Assembly (NCBI GenBank): GCA_017524805.1
Contig: JAFXUX010000043.1
Location: 1-64,000, forward strand
Source of the DNA: Candidatus Methanomethylophilaceae archaeon
GTDB taxonomy: Archaea; Thermoplasmatota; Thermoplasmata; Methanomassiliicoccales; Methanomethylophilaceae
Direction: 5' to 3'
DNA: 64,000 nt
Within the stretch, counting starts at the first letter, position 1. Each line of letters begins with the position of its first letter. The translations under genes and the position numbers were made by a program. Of the stretch, positions 51,205-62,000 are shown piece by piece. The notes beneath the pieces were generated by a model. The model was not told where the DNA came from. It saw only the letters and a program-made list of their open reading frames with translations, and did no database searches.

Positions 51205-51918
51205 ATGGCGGACGGAAAGATAAGGTTCCCATGCGAGCTGGCGCTGCTGTGCGGGCTGCTGCTGGTCGCGTTCTCAGTGTGCCTGTTCATCAGGAGCGGG
51301 TACGGCACCACCGTGATATCGTCCATACCCCTGATGCTCAGCTACGCCATGCCTGAGCTGGGTTTCGGCGCGTGGAACGTCATATACCAGCTGGCGCTCA
51401 TCGGGCTGTGCATACTGATGACGAAGAAGGCCAGCGGAAGCTATGCGTTCTCCATAATCGTGGCCCTGCTGTTCAGCGCCTTCCTGGATGTCATGAAGGG
51501 CCTTCTCAGCGGCCTCCCGAAATCGACTGAGCTGGACCTGATCTACATCGTCGCCGCGCATATCCTGCTGTTCTTCGGCGTGTCCTTCTTCATGAGATGC
51601 TACATCCCCCTGCTTCCGGTGGACATATTCATCCGCGACGCCGTCATCACCTACAGGATCAGATACAGAATCGTGAAGACCGCGTTCGACCTCAGCTGCA
51701 TCTCCATATCCGCTATTATCTGCTGGCTCGCCCTGGGCAAAATCGTGGATCTGGGAATCGGAACGCTGGTATCTGCCTTCGTTACAGGGTATTTCGTAGC
51801 GTTCATAACCACCAGAATCTACGACAGATTCTTCGAGTTCGTCCCGGCTACGAGCTTCGCCGCCAGATTCCTTTCCGATGACGCCCCCTGCAAAGCGAAA
51901 TCAGAGGCTTGCCAATGA
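51205..51918 (+). CDS. YczE/YitT-like membrane protein
   Basis: A 237-residue protein with five or six membrane helices: LALLCGLLLVAFSVCLFIRS, YGTTVISSIPLMLS, FGAWNVIYQLALIGLCIL, LFFGVSFFMRCYIPLLPVDI and a C-terminal LVSAFVTGYFVAFITTRIYD. The pattern GYGT, WNVIYQ and LLPVD fits YczE/YyaS/YitT membrane proteins of unknown function. Its stop overlaps the following hydrolase gene by 4 bp, so a linked function (for example moving that enzyme's substrate or product) is possible. Confidence 0.65.
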   Translation: MADGKIRFPCELALLCGLLLVAFSVCLFIRSGYGTTVISSIPLMLSYAMPELGFGAWNVIYQLALIGLCILMTKKASGSYAFSIIVALLFSAFLDVMKGLLSGLPKSTELDLIYIVAAHILLFFGVSFFMRCYIPLLPVDIFIRDAVITYRIRYRIVKTAFDLSCISISAIICWLALGKIVDLGIGTLVSAFVTGYFVAFITTRIYDRFFEFVPATSFAARFLSDDAPCKAKSEACQ

Positions 51919-52814
51919 CCGTCAGCCTCGTGGAAGCAACCTCTGAAATCGACGCGGAAAGCGCCCGCCGCATCGCCGACAGAATGCAGACAGACATCCG
52001 CGGCTGCTCCGCCATATGCAAAGATGGATTCCTCGGCAGGAACTTCGGCATCGGCGGGAAGGACGCCGCTATAGTGAGGTCGCGCTCCGGGAACCGCGAA
52101 TCCATCGGGGTTTCGTTCGGCTCGGGGGATATGGCCGAATGGCTCATGGCCGACGGCATCAACGATTCGGGTTTCGCATGCTGCCTCAGCGGCATAGGAT
52201 GGAACGACAAAGGCCGCTCGTCCGGGAGCGCCCTCGGGAAGGATAGGATGAATGCCCTCACATGCGTGCGCTTCCTTCTGGACAACGCCGATTCCGTGGG
52301 TTCCGCTGCGAGGCTCCTATCCGAAAAGGACATCTATTCTGCGCCCGGGAATCCGGAAGTGCATTTCCTGATGGCCGACGGAAAAGATTCGGTCGCCCTG
52401 GAATTCGTCGGCGGAAGGATGACTGCGATCTACGACGCAGAATATCTGACAGATTTCCACATATCCGGTTTCGAGACGGAAGCCGACCTTCCCAACCACC
52501 CGGTCGGCTTGGAGAGATACCGCATCCTGCTCGAAGAGGAGCCTATTCCCGAGCTTCTGAGGAGGACCGCCTATTCCAACTCCGCAGGAGGCAGGGATTC
52601 CCCTTGGATCAGCGAGTGCTACGGCGACTATTCGCCGGCAGGGCTGGGCGATTTCGGGATGCGCACCCCTATGAAGGAGTGGATGCTGGACATGGCCGAC
52701 AGACTCATGTCCTCGCCTGGGAAGACCTCGCATACGTCCATATACGACCTCAGGAAAAAAGAGCTCAGAATATGCGCGGCAGAAAGCTGGGATTGGTCCG
52801 TCTTCAGCATATGA
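51915..52814 (+). CDS. Choloylglycine hydrolase-like Ntn amidase
   Basis: A 299-residue protein. IRGCSAICKDGFLGRNFGIG puts a cysteine at residue 31 in the position of the N-terminal nucleophile of linear amide C-N hydrolases (penicillin acylase V, bile salt hydrolase, acid ceramidase relatives), with the family RN after it. Later blocks GINDSGFACCLSGIGW, VRFLLDNADSVGSAARLL and EVHFLMADGKDSVALEF agree. Because the cysteine is not at position 2, 30 residues must be removed, probably autocatalytically as in acid ceramidase/NAAA. There is no signal peptide. Substrate (bile salt, N-acyl amide or beta-lactam) cannot be told. Confidence 0.7.
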   Translation: MTVSLVEATSEIDAESARRIADRMQTDIRGCSAICKDGFLGRNFGIGGKDAAIVRSRSGNRESIGVSFGSGDMAEWLMADGINDSGFACCLSGIGWNDKGRSSGSALGKDRMNALTCVRFLLDNADSVGSAARLLSEKDIYSAPGNPEVHFLMADGKDSVALEFVGGRMTAIYDAEYLTDFHISGFETEADLPNHPVGLERYRILLEEEPIPELLRRTAYSNSAGGRDSPWISECYGDYSPAGLGDFGMRTPMKEWMLDMADRLMSSPGKTSHTSIYDLRKKELRICAAESWDWSVFSI

Positions 52815-52871
52815 CGGCCGGTTTTCATTGGTAATACCCACTTTCGCACTTTCGGCGACCCCTCTGTCCCC

Positions 52872-52882
52872 TATTAAATACC
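52872..52882 (+). promoter_or_regulatory. TATA box of radA
   Basis: TATTAAATACC, 31-41 nt before the ATG at 52913. A GAGG site follows at 52902-52905. Confidence 0.6.
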
Positions 52883-52912
52883 GATTCTTGCATGGCAATC
52901 TGAGGAATCACA

Positions 52913-53854
52913 ATGGCCCACAAGACCCTTGAAGACATACCAGGAGTAGGACCAGCCATATCAGAGAAACTCCGCGAAGCAGGATACAACGATCTGATGG
53001 CCATTGCCGTAGCCTCACCGAAAGAGCTCGCAGAAACGTGCGAGATCGGCGAGAAGAAAGCAATGGACATCATCGAGGGTGCGAAGCTTTGCGCGGACAT
53101 TGGCGGATTCGAAACCGGAACCGACATCCTTGAGAGAAGGAGAACGATAACCAAGCTCACGACCGGCTCCAAAGCGTTCGACGAGCTCCTCGCCGGAGGC
53201 CTGGAAAGCCAGTCCATCGTCGAGTTTTTCGGTGAGTTCGGAAGCTGCAAGACTCAGGTCTGCTTCCAGCTCGCGGTGAACGCCACCCTGCCAGAGGACA
53301 GGGGCGGGCTCGACTCGGACGTCATCATCATAGACAGCGAGAACACTTTCAGGCCGGAGAGAATCATACAGATGGCGAATTACCTTGGCGTCGACCCGGA
53401 CCAGACGCTGAGCAGGATACACGTCGCCAGAGCGTTCAACTCCCAGCACCAGGTCCTCCTCGTCGACAAGGCGATGGAGATGGCGCAGACCATGAAGGTC
53501 AGGCTCCTCATAGTGGACTCGCTCACATCCCATTTCAGGGCGGAATACGTCGGAAGGGGATCTTTGGCCGAGAGGCAGCAGATCCTCAACCGCCATATGC
53601 ACGACCTCCTCAACTTCGCCACGGTCAACAACGCCGTCATAGCCGTCACCAACCAGGTCGCGGCCAAACCTGACGCGTTCTTCGGCGACCCGACCAGACC
53701 CATCGGCGGGAACATCGTGGGCCACACAGCCACCTTCCGTATCTACCTCAGAAAAGGAAAGGCCGGCAAGAGAATCGCAAGGCTCATCGATTCGCCCAAC
53801 CTCCCCGAGGGAGAGGCCGTCTTCACCGTGACCGAAGATGGTATTAAGGACTGA
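52913..53854 (+). CDS. radA: DNA repair and recombination protein RadA
   Basis: A 313-residue archaeal RadA: N-terminal helix-hairpin-helix ([20 protein letters not shown]), the linker polymerisation motif region around [31 protein letters not shown], Walker [16 protein letters not shown], the L1/L2 region [34 protein letters not shown] and PIGGNIVGH. The Walker A reads GEFGSCKTQ, with Cys (TGC) where archaeal RadA normally has the Gly of the GK(T/S) dipeptide. One base (GGC to TGC) explains it. The rest is intact, so the protein should fold; ATP handling may differ, or this could be a lineage trait or base error. Confidence 0.95.
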   Translation: MAHKTLEDIPGVGPAISEKLREAGYNDLMAIAVASPKELAETCEIGEKKAMDIIEGAKLCADIGGFETGTDILERRRTITKLTTGSKAFDELLAGGLESQSIVEFFGEFGSCKTQVCFQLAVNATLPEDRGGLDSDVIIIDSENTFRPERIIQMANYLGVDPDQTLSRIHVARAFNSQHQVLLVDKAMEMAQTMKVRLLIVDSLTSHFRAEYVGRGSLAERQQILNRHMHDLLNFATVNNAVIAVTNQVAAKPDAFFGDPTRPIGGNIVGHTATFRIYLRKGKAGKRIARLIDSPNLPEGEAVFTVTEDGIKD

Positions 53855-53869
53855 AACTTAACCGGGGGC

Positions 53870-54868
53870 GTGACCTGCCCCCATTTTCTCTTCGAGCTCA
53901 GCGGCGAATCCAAAGACATGCCCAAGGCCGAAGTCGAGGGCTGCCTCAAAGCCGTGACGGATTGCCACAGAATAACGTCCTCCGGACCCGGGTATGTCAT
54001 AGCGCAATTCGACGCCCGCTTCTTCGATGAGATCGCCGACCGTTTGGGGATGACCCACAGCCTCGGCCGCTATCTCGGCGCTTATGATCCTGGCGACGTC
54101 TCCGGATTGGAGAGCGCCGAACTCCCTGAGGGGACGTTCGCGGTCAGGGGGAAGAGATTCGAAGGCATGATGAGGGACGTGGATTCCCAGGCTCTCGTCC
54201 GCAAGGTCGGAGGTCTGCTGTCGAAGCATAACGACGTCGACCTCAAGCATCCCGATGTCATCGTCAAAATGCTGATGAGCGACAGAGTCCACATTTTCAT
54301 AGAGGAGAGAGTAACCGAAACCGACCTCCTCAACAAAAGGAAAGTCAGCGAGAGACCGTTCTTCTCGCCGATATCGCTCCATCCGAAATACGCCCGCGCG
54401 CTCATAAACATGGCTTGCGTGAGGACAGGCGGCACAGTTTTGGACCCGTTCTGCGGGACCGGAGGCATCGTCATAGAGGCGGCATCCATGGGGATGAAAG
54501 CCATCGCGTCCGATTTCGACGAAGAGATGGTCATCGGGTGCCGTGAGAACATGGATTTCTACGGCATGAAGCTGAGCGATTGCGACGTTCTGGACATAGG
54601 CGAGATAGGGGACAGATTCTCTGACTTGGACGCTGTCTGCACCGACCCGCCGTATGGAAGATCCACTAAAACCGGCGGCGAGGACATAGACCGCATATAC
54701 AGAAGAGCCGGGGAGGCAATACCGAAGGTCCTCAAACATGGGGCGAGAGCCGGGATCGTCCTCCCGCATCCGATGGAGCTGAGCACCATGAGCCTCGAAC
54801 GCATGTGCGTCCAAAGGGTCCACAGCTCCCTGTCCAGGCATTACCACGTGTTCAGGAACGATCTCTGA
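53870..54868 (+). CDS. trmG10: tRNA (guanine-10-N2)-methyltransferase, THUMP type
   Basis: A 332-residue protein with a GTG start giving FLFELSGESKDMPKAEVEGC, the N-terminal block typical of this family. THUMP region about 45-150, then a Rossmann methyltransferase: FFSPISLHPKYARALINMAC, DPFCGTGGIVIEAASMGMKA and the catalytic TDPPYGRSTKTGG (D/NPPY motif of N2-guanine methyltransferases). It dimethylates G10 in tRNA. A G-rich stretch (GGGGG) lies just before the GTG. The gene follows radA by 15 bp and probably shares its transcript. Confidence 0.85.
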   Translation: MTCPHFLFELSGESKDMPKAEVEGCLKAVTDCHRITSSGPGYVIAQFDARFFDEIADRLGMTHSLGRYLGAYDPGDVSGLESAELPEGTFAVRGKRFEGMMRDVDSQALVRKVGGLLSKHNDVDLKHPDVIVKMLMSDRVHIFIEERVTETDLLNKRKVSERPFFSPISLHPKYARALINMACVRTGGTVLDPFCGTGGIVIEAASMGMKAIASDFDEEMVIGCRENMDFYGMKLSDCDVLDIGEIGDRFSDLDAVCTDPPYGRSTKTGGEDIDRIYRRAGEAIPKVLKHGARAGIVLPHPMELSTMSLERMCVQRVHSSLSRHYHVFRNDL

Positions 54869-54928
54869 GAACCGGTATAGCCAAACTGAGAAGAGAAAGG
54901 GCCATCCGGTGCAACATACACGCACCGT

Positions 54929-55882
54929 ATGGGCTTTATCCTCTCCGCCGGAAGTTTCCTCGGCATGATTAAGGAGGAGGACTCGGAGCTGCGTTTGGAC
55001 CAGCTGTACAAGCTGACGCTGGAAGACCCGCGCGTTCTCGCGATGCATCTGAGGCTCCTCAAAGAATTCGAAGGCATGAGCGATGAGGAAGTGCTTGGAT
55101 GCGTAGATTTGACTCCTGCCGGTAAGGCCATGAAGATCAATACAGAACTTTATTCCCCCGAGGGACCTTTGCATGCCGACAACGCATTCCACATCCGCAT
55201 GCCGGATGGCAAGCAGAAAATGATAGCGTTCATCGAGGGGCAGGGCTGGATAGGGAACTGGGATGAGCTTTACAATCGGATGCTCATCTATGGATTCCGT
55301 TTTCTGGACGCGGCAAGACGCACCGACATCGCGGACCACAGCCATGGGAACCTGCCATTGGTTCGGGGAATGATCGTTGTTTTCAACCCTCCGGCTAGGC
55401 TTAGGAACAAAACTATCAAGGCTGAAATGGCGATAGTAAAAGGCAAGGGATTGTTTCGGTCGAGCGTCCCGATCCGTCTGACGTTCCTGTTCCTGGGGAT
55501 GGCCGGGGACCTCCCCGGAACGGATCTGGGCGGGCTGAATCTGCTGTACGCCAGAGGGATCGGAAAGAAAGAGAGGGCTAAACGCCTTTGGGAAGATTAC
55601 AAAATAAAGATCAACGCATTGATAGGCGAGGAGGATGACATCATGAACATTGCAGCGAGCTTCCGTTACGACGGAAAGATGGAGGGCATAGCCATAGGAA
55701 GGGAAGAGGGAAAGAACGAGATGGCAGAGTACATGACTGATGCATTCGCCAAACAGATTGTCAATTACGCCAAGAATAATGGGATAACCATCGAAGAAGC
55801 TATGGCTTGCTTGAGCCTTCCCGAAGAATACGCTGACACAATAGAGCGCAAAGCTCGCAAGCTGATGTCGGATTCGGAGTGA
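54929..55882 (+). CDS. Rpn-like PD-(D/E)XK nuclease/transposase-family protein
   Basis: A 317-residue protein. ADNAFHIRMPDGKQKMIAFIEGQGW fits the D...ExQ core of PD-(D/E)XK proteins of the Rpn/PDDEXK_2 type (quoted in parts: DNAFHIRMPD and AFIEGQ). LRLDQLYKLTLEDPRVLAMH and the C-terminal FRYDGKMEGIAIGREEGKNE are typical of the family, whose helical tail often has GxxxGREEG repeats. Such proteins promote RecA-independent recombination or are relics of transposition. No terminal repeats are visible. They are common multi-copy genes in gut archaea and bacteria. Confidence 0.65.
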   Translation: MGFILSAGSFLGMIKEEDSELRLDQLYKLTLEDPRVLAMHLRLLKEFEGMSDEEVLGCVDLTPAGKAMKINTELYSPEGPLHADNAFHIRMPDGKQKMIAFIEGQGWIGNWDELYNRMLIYGFRFLDAARRTDIADHSHGNLPLVRGMIVVFNPPARLRNKTIKAEMAIVKGKGLFRSSVPIRLTFLFLGMAGDLPGTDLGGLNLLYARGIGKKERAKRLWEDYKIKINALIGEEDDIMNIAASFRYDGKMEGIAIGREEGKNEMAEYMTDAFAKQIVNYAKNNGITIEEAMACLSLPEEYADTIERKARKLMSDSE

Positions 55883-55989
55883 GACTCCTAAGTCTGAGGG
55901 GATTATGGGGCAATACCGCTCATAGTGTGTGTCTAGCCCGATTATTTATACGGATCCCAAAGAAACCAAACGTTTTTGAAAGATAATGG

Positions 55990-56006
55990 GAGGGGAAAGT
56001 CCCCTC
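55990..56006 (-). terminator. Hairpin after the giant surface-protein gene
   Basis: GAGGGG (55990-55995) and CCCCTC (56001-56006) with loop AAAGT, 14 nt past the minus-strand stop, then ATTATCTTTC on the minus strand. A likely terminator. Confidence 0.55.
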
Positions 56007-56020
56007 GTTTATGAAAGGTT

Positions 56021-59000
56021 TCAAATCTCGGCGAGGACGCCGCCGGATCCGGAGAACGTCTTGCCGGCGAGGTTGCCCGCGGTCTGAGAAATCGCTTTTC
56101 CATCGGCGCCCACGAAGGAAATCCCGTAGAACGCGTTCTTCCCGAGAGCATTGAGACTCTCGGAGAATGATACGCTATTCAGCCCGGAACATCCGGAGAA
56201 GGCGCTGACACCGATGCTGCTGGCGGCGGAAAGGTCTGCCCCAGATAGAGATGAGCATCCCATGAAGGCGTATCCGCCGATGATATCCGCGGAGAGCGTG
56301 ACGCTCTTGAGAGAAGAGCATTTGGCGAAAGCCTTCAGGCCGATTTCCCTCACGGATCCGAGGTCTGCGCTCTTCAGAGCGGAGCAGCCATAGAACGCGC
56401 TGCTGCCTATCGAATCGACGGAATAAGATTCGCCGGCATAGGATATCCCATCGGGAATGGCTATGGCGATCGGGGCGCCGCTGTATCCGGTTACGGACAG
56501 CAAGTTGTCTTCCTCCGAGGTTATGGTGTATTGCAATCCGTCCAGCATGAAGGAGTGCCCGTCAGAAACCAGCTCAAGCTTCCCATCGGACCCTACGAAT
56601 CTCTGCCCGGCCAGATTCTCGGCTGTGGCTTTGATCGAGTTTCCTTTGGCATCTGCGAACGAGAGGCTGCGGAGGGCATCCTTCCCAATGGAAGAGAGGC
56701 TCTCAGAGAACGATGCATATCCGACCTTAGGGCATCCGTAGAACGCCCATCCGCCTATCGAATCGGCAGACAGCGACATCGATGCGAGATTGGCACAGTT
56801 GGCGAAGGCCTTCATCCCTATGGACGAGACGTACGGGAGATCGATCGACACCAAGCTTGAGCATCCGTAGAACGCTTTATCGCCCACGGAGACGACCCTC
56901 AGGGATTTCCCGTTGAATTTAACGGTCTCCGGCAGGGATAACGAAGCGGGGCTGCCCTCATAGCCTTTGACCGAGGCGGTCATGTCCACTGCAGAAAGGA
57001 CAGAGAAAATCAGCCCATCGGCCATGAACTCCGTCCCGTCTCCAAACTCGGAGAGCTTGCCCGCAGATCCGGAGAAGGTCCTGCCGGCAAGGTTGCCCGC
57101 GGTCTGGGCGATCGCTTTTCCGTCGGCGCCCACGAAAGTGATTCCGTAGAACGCATTCTTCCCAAGTGTTGTGAGGTTCTCAGAGAATGATACGCTCTTC
57201 AGCCCGGAACATCCGGAGAAGGCGCTGACGCCGATACTGCTGGCGGCGGAAAGATCTGCCCCGGAGAGGGATGAGCATCCCATGAAGGCGTATCCGCCGA
57301 TGGTCTCCGCAGAAAGCGTGACGCTCTTGAGCGAACTGCATGATGCGAATGCCTTCAATCCTATCTCTTTCGAAGAGCCCAGATCAGCGCTGATCAGGCT
57401 GGAGCATCCGTAAAACGCTTTATCGCCCACGGAAACGACGCTGAGGGCCATTCCGTTGAATTGGACGGCATCCGGCAGGGATATCGAAACAGGGCTGCCT
57501 TCGTAGCCGATAACCGAGGCGGTCATGTCCGCGGCGGAAATGACGGAGAAGATCAGACCGTCAGCCTTGAACTCCATCCCGTCTCCAAACTCGGAGAGCT
57601 TGCCCGCAGATCCGGAGAACGTCTTTCCGGCTAGGTTGCTGGCCGTAGGAGAAAGACTCTTACCGCTCGCGTCTGTGAAGGAAACCCCGTAGAACGCATT
57701 CTTCCCAAGTGTTGTGAGGTTCTCAGAGAATGATACGCTCTTCAGCCCGGAGCATCCGGAGAAGGCGCTGGCGCCGATTGATTTGGCATTGGGAAGACTG
57801 AGCTCCTCCAGGGAAGCGCATCCGAGGAACGCCCATCCGCCGATGCTCTCAGAGGATATGAAAGCCTTCCTCAGGCCCTTGCAATCGGCGAACGCCTTGG
57901 CATCTATGCTCACCCCTTCCTCGACCCAAAGGGATTCTATGGCAGATCCCATGAATGCTTTTGTAGCGATGCCTACCACATCGTAATCGACGCCGTTGTG
58001 AGACACGGTTGCGGGAATGACGACGTCTTTCTGAAGGCCTACTCCATATCCTGTGACTTCAACCGTCTGCCCGCTGGCAATGGTGTATTCCACCCCGCCG
58101 ATGGCGAACGCGGATTCGAGTTCTGTGGATATCGCGGCGAAGGAGACATCTTTCGCAGGCATGACGAATTTGCCGTTGCTCACGGCAACATCTGAAGTGG
58201 CCCAATCGCTCACGGAGTATCCGGCTTTCTGGTACGCAGGGCGCACGCTTACCGTCTCTCCGGGCAGATGGTTCTCAGTGAATACGGCGGCTCCATCGAG
58301 AGCATAGGTTACTGCGTACTCTTTGGACGCCCAAATCGCCACATACGCGATGTTCCCGGTCACGGTTGCTTTGACGGAAGGGGACCATCCGGCGAATTCG
58401 TATCCAGCTTCGCATGAGGGGACACCCACGAACGCTGGAGTCGCTTTGCCATACTCAACAGAATATGTCTGCGCCTGGAAAGTTCCGTGCTCTCCCGGCA
58501 GATATCTGACGCTGTATGTGCGCTTGATCGCATCGAACGTCGCGGCGTATGTGGCATCTTCGGTTGCGACGAGCACATCGGGAGTCCAGCCTGCGAATCT
58601 GTAGGAATATTCCGCGGTCGCTGCCCTTGTCGGAGAGGCACCGGAATAAGTCGGGACGCTGCCATAGGCCACGGTATCGGTTTCGAGGACAGAACCGTCC
58701 CAGTTCTTCCAGGTGATTGTGAAGGAAGTCTGCTGAGTGTACGCGTTGAATACCACATTCTTGGCAGGCATGACGAACTTTCCGCTGGATACGGTGGCAT
58801 CGGATGTGGTCCAGGGGGTCACATTGTAACCATCTTTCACGTATGGGGCGCGGACGCTCACGGTCTCGCCGATCTGGTGGGTCTCGGAGGCGATCCTCGA
58901 TCCGTCGACGCGATACGTGACAGTGTAGCTGTTAGCCGACCACTGCGCGGTATAGGCGGCGTTGCCTGTGACGATCTGGCCTACGGACGGGCTCCATCCT

Positions 59001-62000
59001 GCGAACGAGTAACCTTCCTCTCCCGCGGCTGTCCCTTCGAAAGCCGGAGTTTCCACGCCATATCTGACGGTGTAAGTCTGGCTCTCGAAAGTTCCGTGCT
59101 CTCCGGGCAGATATGTTATGGAATACATCACGTACGATGTGGTGTATTTCGCGGTGTACGTGGCATCCGCAGTCGCGGCAGATACCTGGGGGTCCCATCC
59201 GGCGAACGTGTAGCTGTACACGGAATTCGGAGCTCTGGCCGGCGCCGATCCGGGGTAAGACGGCATCTCGCCGAAAGCGACCGTAGTCGTAGCCAGGACC
59301 GCTCCGTTCCAGTTCTTCCAGGTTACCGTGAAGGAGGATTGCTGCGCATAAGCGTTGAATCTCACGCTCTTGGCCGGCATGACGAACATGCCGTTTGATA
59401 CTGAGACATCCGAAGAAGACCAAGCACTGACTTCGTACCCGTCTTTCACATACGGTGCGCGGACGCTCACGGTCTCGCCGACCCTGTGGGACTCGGAAGC
59501 CACTATGGTCCCATCCACAAGATAAGAAACGGAGTAGGACATCGGAGTCCAGAGGGCCACATACTCCGCGTTGCCGGTCACTATCTGGCCGACCGAAGGG
59601 GACCAACCGGCGAACGCGTATCCTGTCTCTCCCGTAGCGGTGCCTTCGAATGACGGAATTTCCATGCCGTATCTGCTGGTGTAAGTCTGGCTCTCGAAAG
59701 TTCCGTGCTCTCCGGGCAGATATGTTATGGAATACATCACGTACGATGCAGAGAATTTCGCAGTGTACGTGGCATCCGCCGCCGCAGAGGTTATCTCGGG
59801 ATCCCACCCAGCAAACATGTACGCATAGATTGAGTTGGACGCCCGGGTAGGCTCGGCTCCGGAATATGATGGCGTCTCGCCGGAAGCGACCGTAGTCGTG
59901 GCAAGAACCGCTCCGTTCCAGTTCTTCCAGGTTATAGTGAAAGAGGATTGCTGCGCATATGCGTTGAATCTCACGCTCTTGGCCGGCATGACGAACATGC
60001 CGTTGGACGCTGAGACATCCGACGTCGACCAGAAGCTGACTTCGTACCCATCTTTCACATATTGAGCGCGGACGCTCACGGTCTCGCCGAAGCGATGGGT
60101 CTCCGATGACACCAGAGATCCGTCGACATAATACGACACGGCGTAGTTGTTCGGCGTCCAGAGGGCGGTGTATGTGGCGTTGCCCGTGACAGTCTGCGAT
60201 ACCGAAGGCGACCATCCGGCAAAGCTGTATCCGGCCTCTCCCGCCGGAGTGCCGGAGAACGCCGGAGTCGCATTCCCATACTGGGCGGAATAGGTCTGCG
60301 AGGTGAACGTCCCGTGCTCTCCGGGCAGGTATTTGATGGTGTATCCCACGGTCGATGTGGTGAAGACCGCGGTGTATGTGGCGTTGCTGGATGCGACGGT
60401 TACGGTTGGGTTCCATCCCGAGAACGTGTAGCTCACGGAAGAGGATGATGCTCTCGTCGGAGTGGGTCCGCTGTATGAGGGCAAAACACCTGAAGCTACA
60501 GTATCCGTCGCGAGGGTCGTTCCGTCCCAGTTCTTCCAGGTTATGGTGTAATTCTGCGTTTTCGCCTTGACGGTGACGACGCAAGTCGCCGTGTAGCCTC
60601 CATCGTTCGTCTTCGCGGTTATCGTGGTTGTGCCGGCGGAAACCGCGGTCACGATGCCGTTGCTGACGGTGGCGATGGACGTATCAGCGCTGCTCCAGAT
60701 CACGCTGCGGTCGGAAGCGTTCTGGGGAAGGACAGTCGCATTCAAAGTCAGGGAGCTTCCCTGATCCATCGTCGCCGATGTCTTGTCAAGGGAGATCGAA
60801 GTGACATGGGTCTGCTGCCCGCCTACCGTTACTACGCAGGACGCGCTCAGGCTTCCGCATTTGACGGTTATCGTCGCGGTCCCGGCGGAAACCGCGGCCA
60901 CTATGCCGTTCTCGACGGTGGCCACGGATTTGTTGCTGCTGGTCCATTCCTCTGTCCTGGTCCCGCTGTTGGACGGGGTGAATTCGGTGTCGAGCGCGAT
61001 GGTCTCGCCGGGCTGCATTGACACGGACGTCCTGTCAAGAGACAGGCTCTGGGCCGGAGATCCATGCCTTATGCAGAACATCCTTCCGCTGTCGTTCACA
61101 TAGACGATGCTTCCGTCGCTGAGGAAGTGGGGCTGCTGCCCGGTGTACTGCTTGATGGTGACTTCCTTCAGCTCAGTGACCGTGAGCATGTTGGTGCTCA
61201 GATTGTGTTCGACGACGAATATGGATGACGAATTGTTGTACGGGACGATGTACGCGCAGGCTTTCCCGGCGTGCCCCGTGGATACGACCATGCTTCCGTG
61301 CCCATAGAAGTTGGTGTTGTCGACGGATGCCACCGGCTCCATGCTTTCCATTTCGTATACAGTGAATGTGCCGTCCGAGAACACATAACCGTATCCGCCG
61401 TTGACTATCAGCGCGGAGCTGAGGCCGTTGTATTCCCCGTTGGACCTGACCTTGAGGGTGGCGTGGCTGAATCTCCCGTCATCGCTGATCTTCACGGAGG
61501 CAACGTTGAAGATCTTCTCTTTGGCGGAGCCTCCCATCAGCTCGCCTTTGTAGGTCGTGAGAGTCGCGTATCCTTCGTTGAGGTCGATGTATCCCTTGTT
61601 GATGTAATTGCCTTTGAATTCTGGGATGTAGATCTTATCGATCATAGAGCCGTCGGAGATTTTGCTCGTCTGAAGGAAAACGGATCCGTCGCCGTCGAAT
61701 CCGGCGGTCATGAGGAATCCTTCGCCGAACAGCAGCTGGGTCCCGCCCTCGTAGGCGGTTATGAAAGATCCGGTGTTCTTCGTCCAGACAGGGCCCTGGA
61801 CGTTGTATGGGTCTGACGGATTCTTGTCGGCGGCTTCGAAACAGCAGGTCCCTGCGGAAGTCTGCACAAAGAAGTACCCGTCATGATAGAACGTCTTGGC
61901 GATGAGGCTGGCCGACAGGGCAAACACCTGGTTCAGATCCGTGTCGAAAACCTTTCCGGAATAGGAGTCCAGGACCAGGCCGTTTCCTACGGTCACATAC

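Noticed and set aside
53858-55345. A 495-residue minus-strand open frame
   Set aside because: It is antisense to trmG10 and the Rpn-like gene, with histidine- and valine-rich translation typical of a shadow frame in GC-rich DNA and no recognisable domain.
58932-60584. A 550-residue minus-strand frame within the giant gene, and CRISPR-like periodicity in the same region
   Set aside because: The frame is a shadow. The 609-bp period is far too long for a CRISPR array, and the repeats are protein-coding without spacers.
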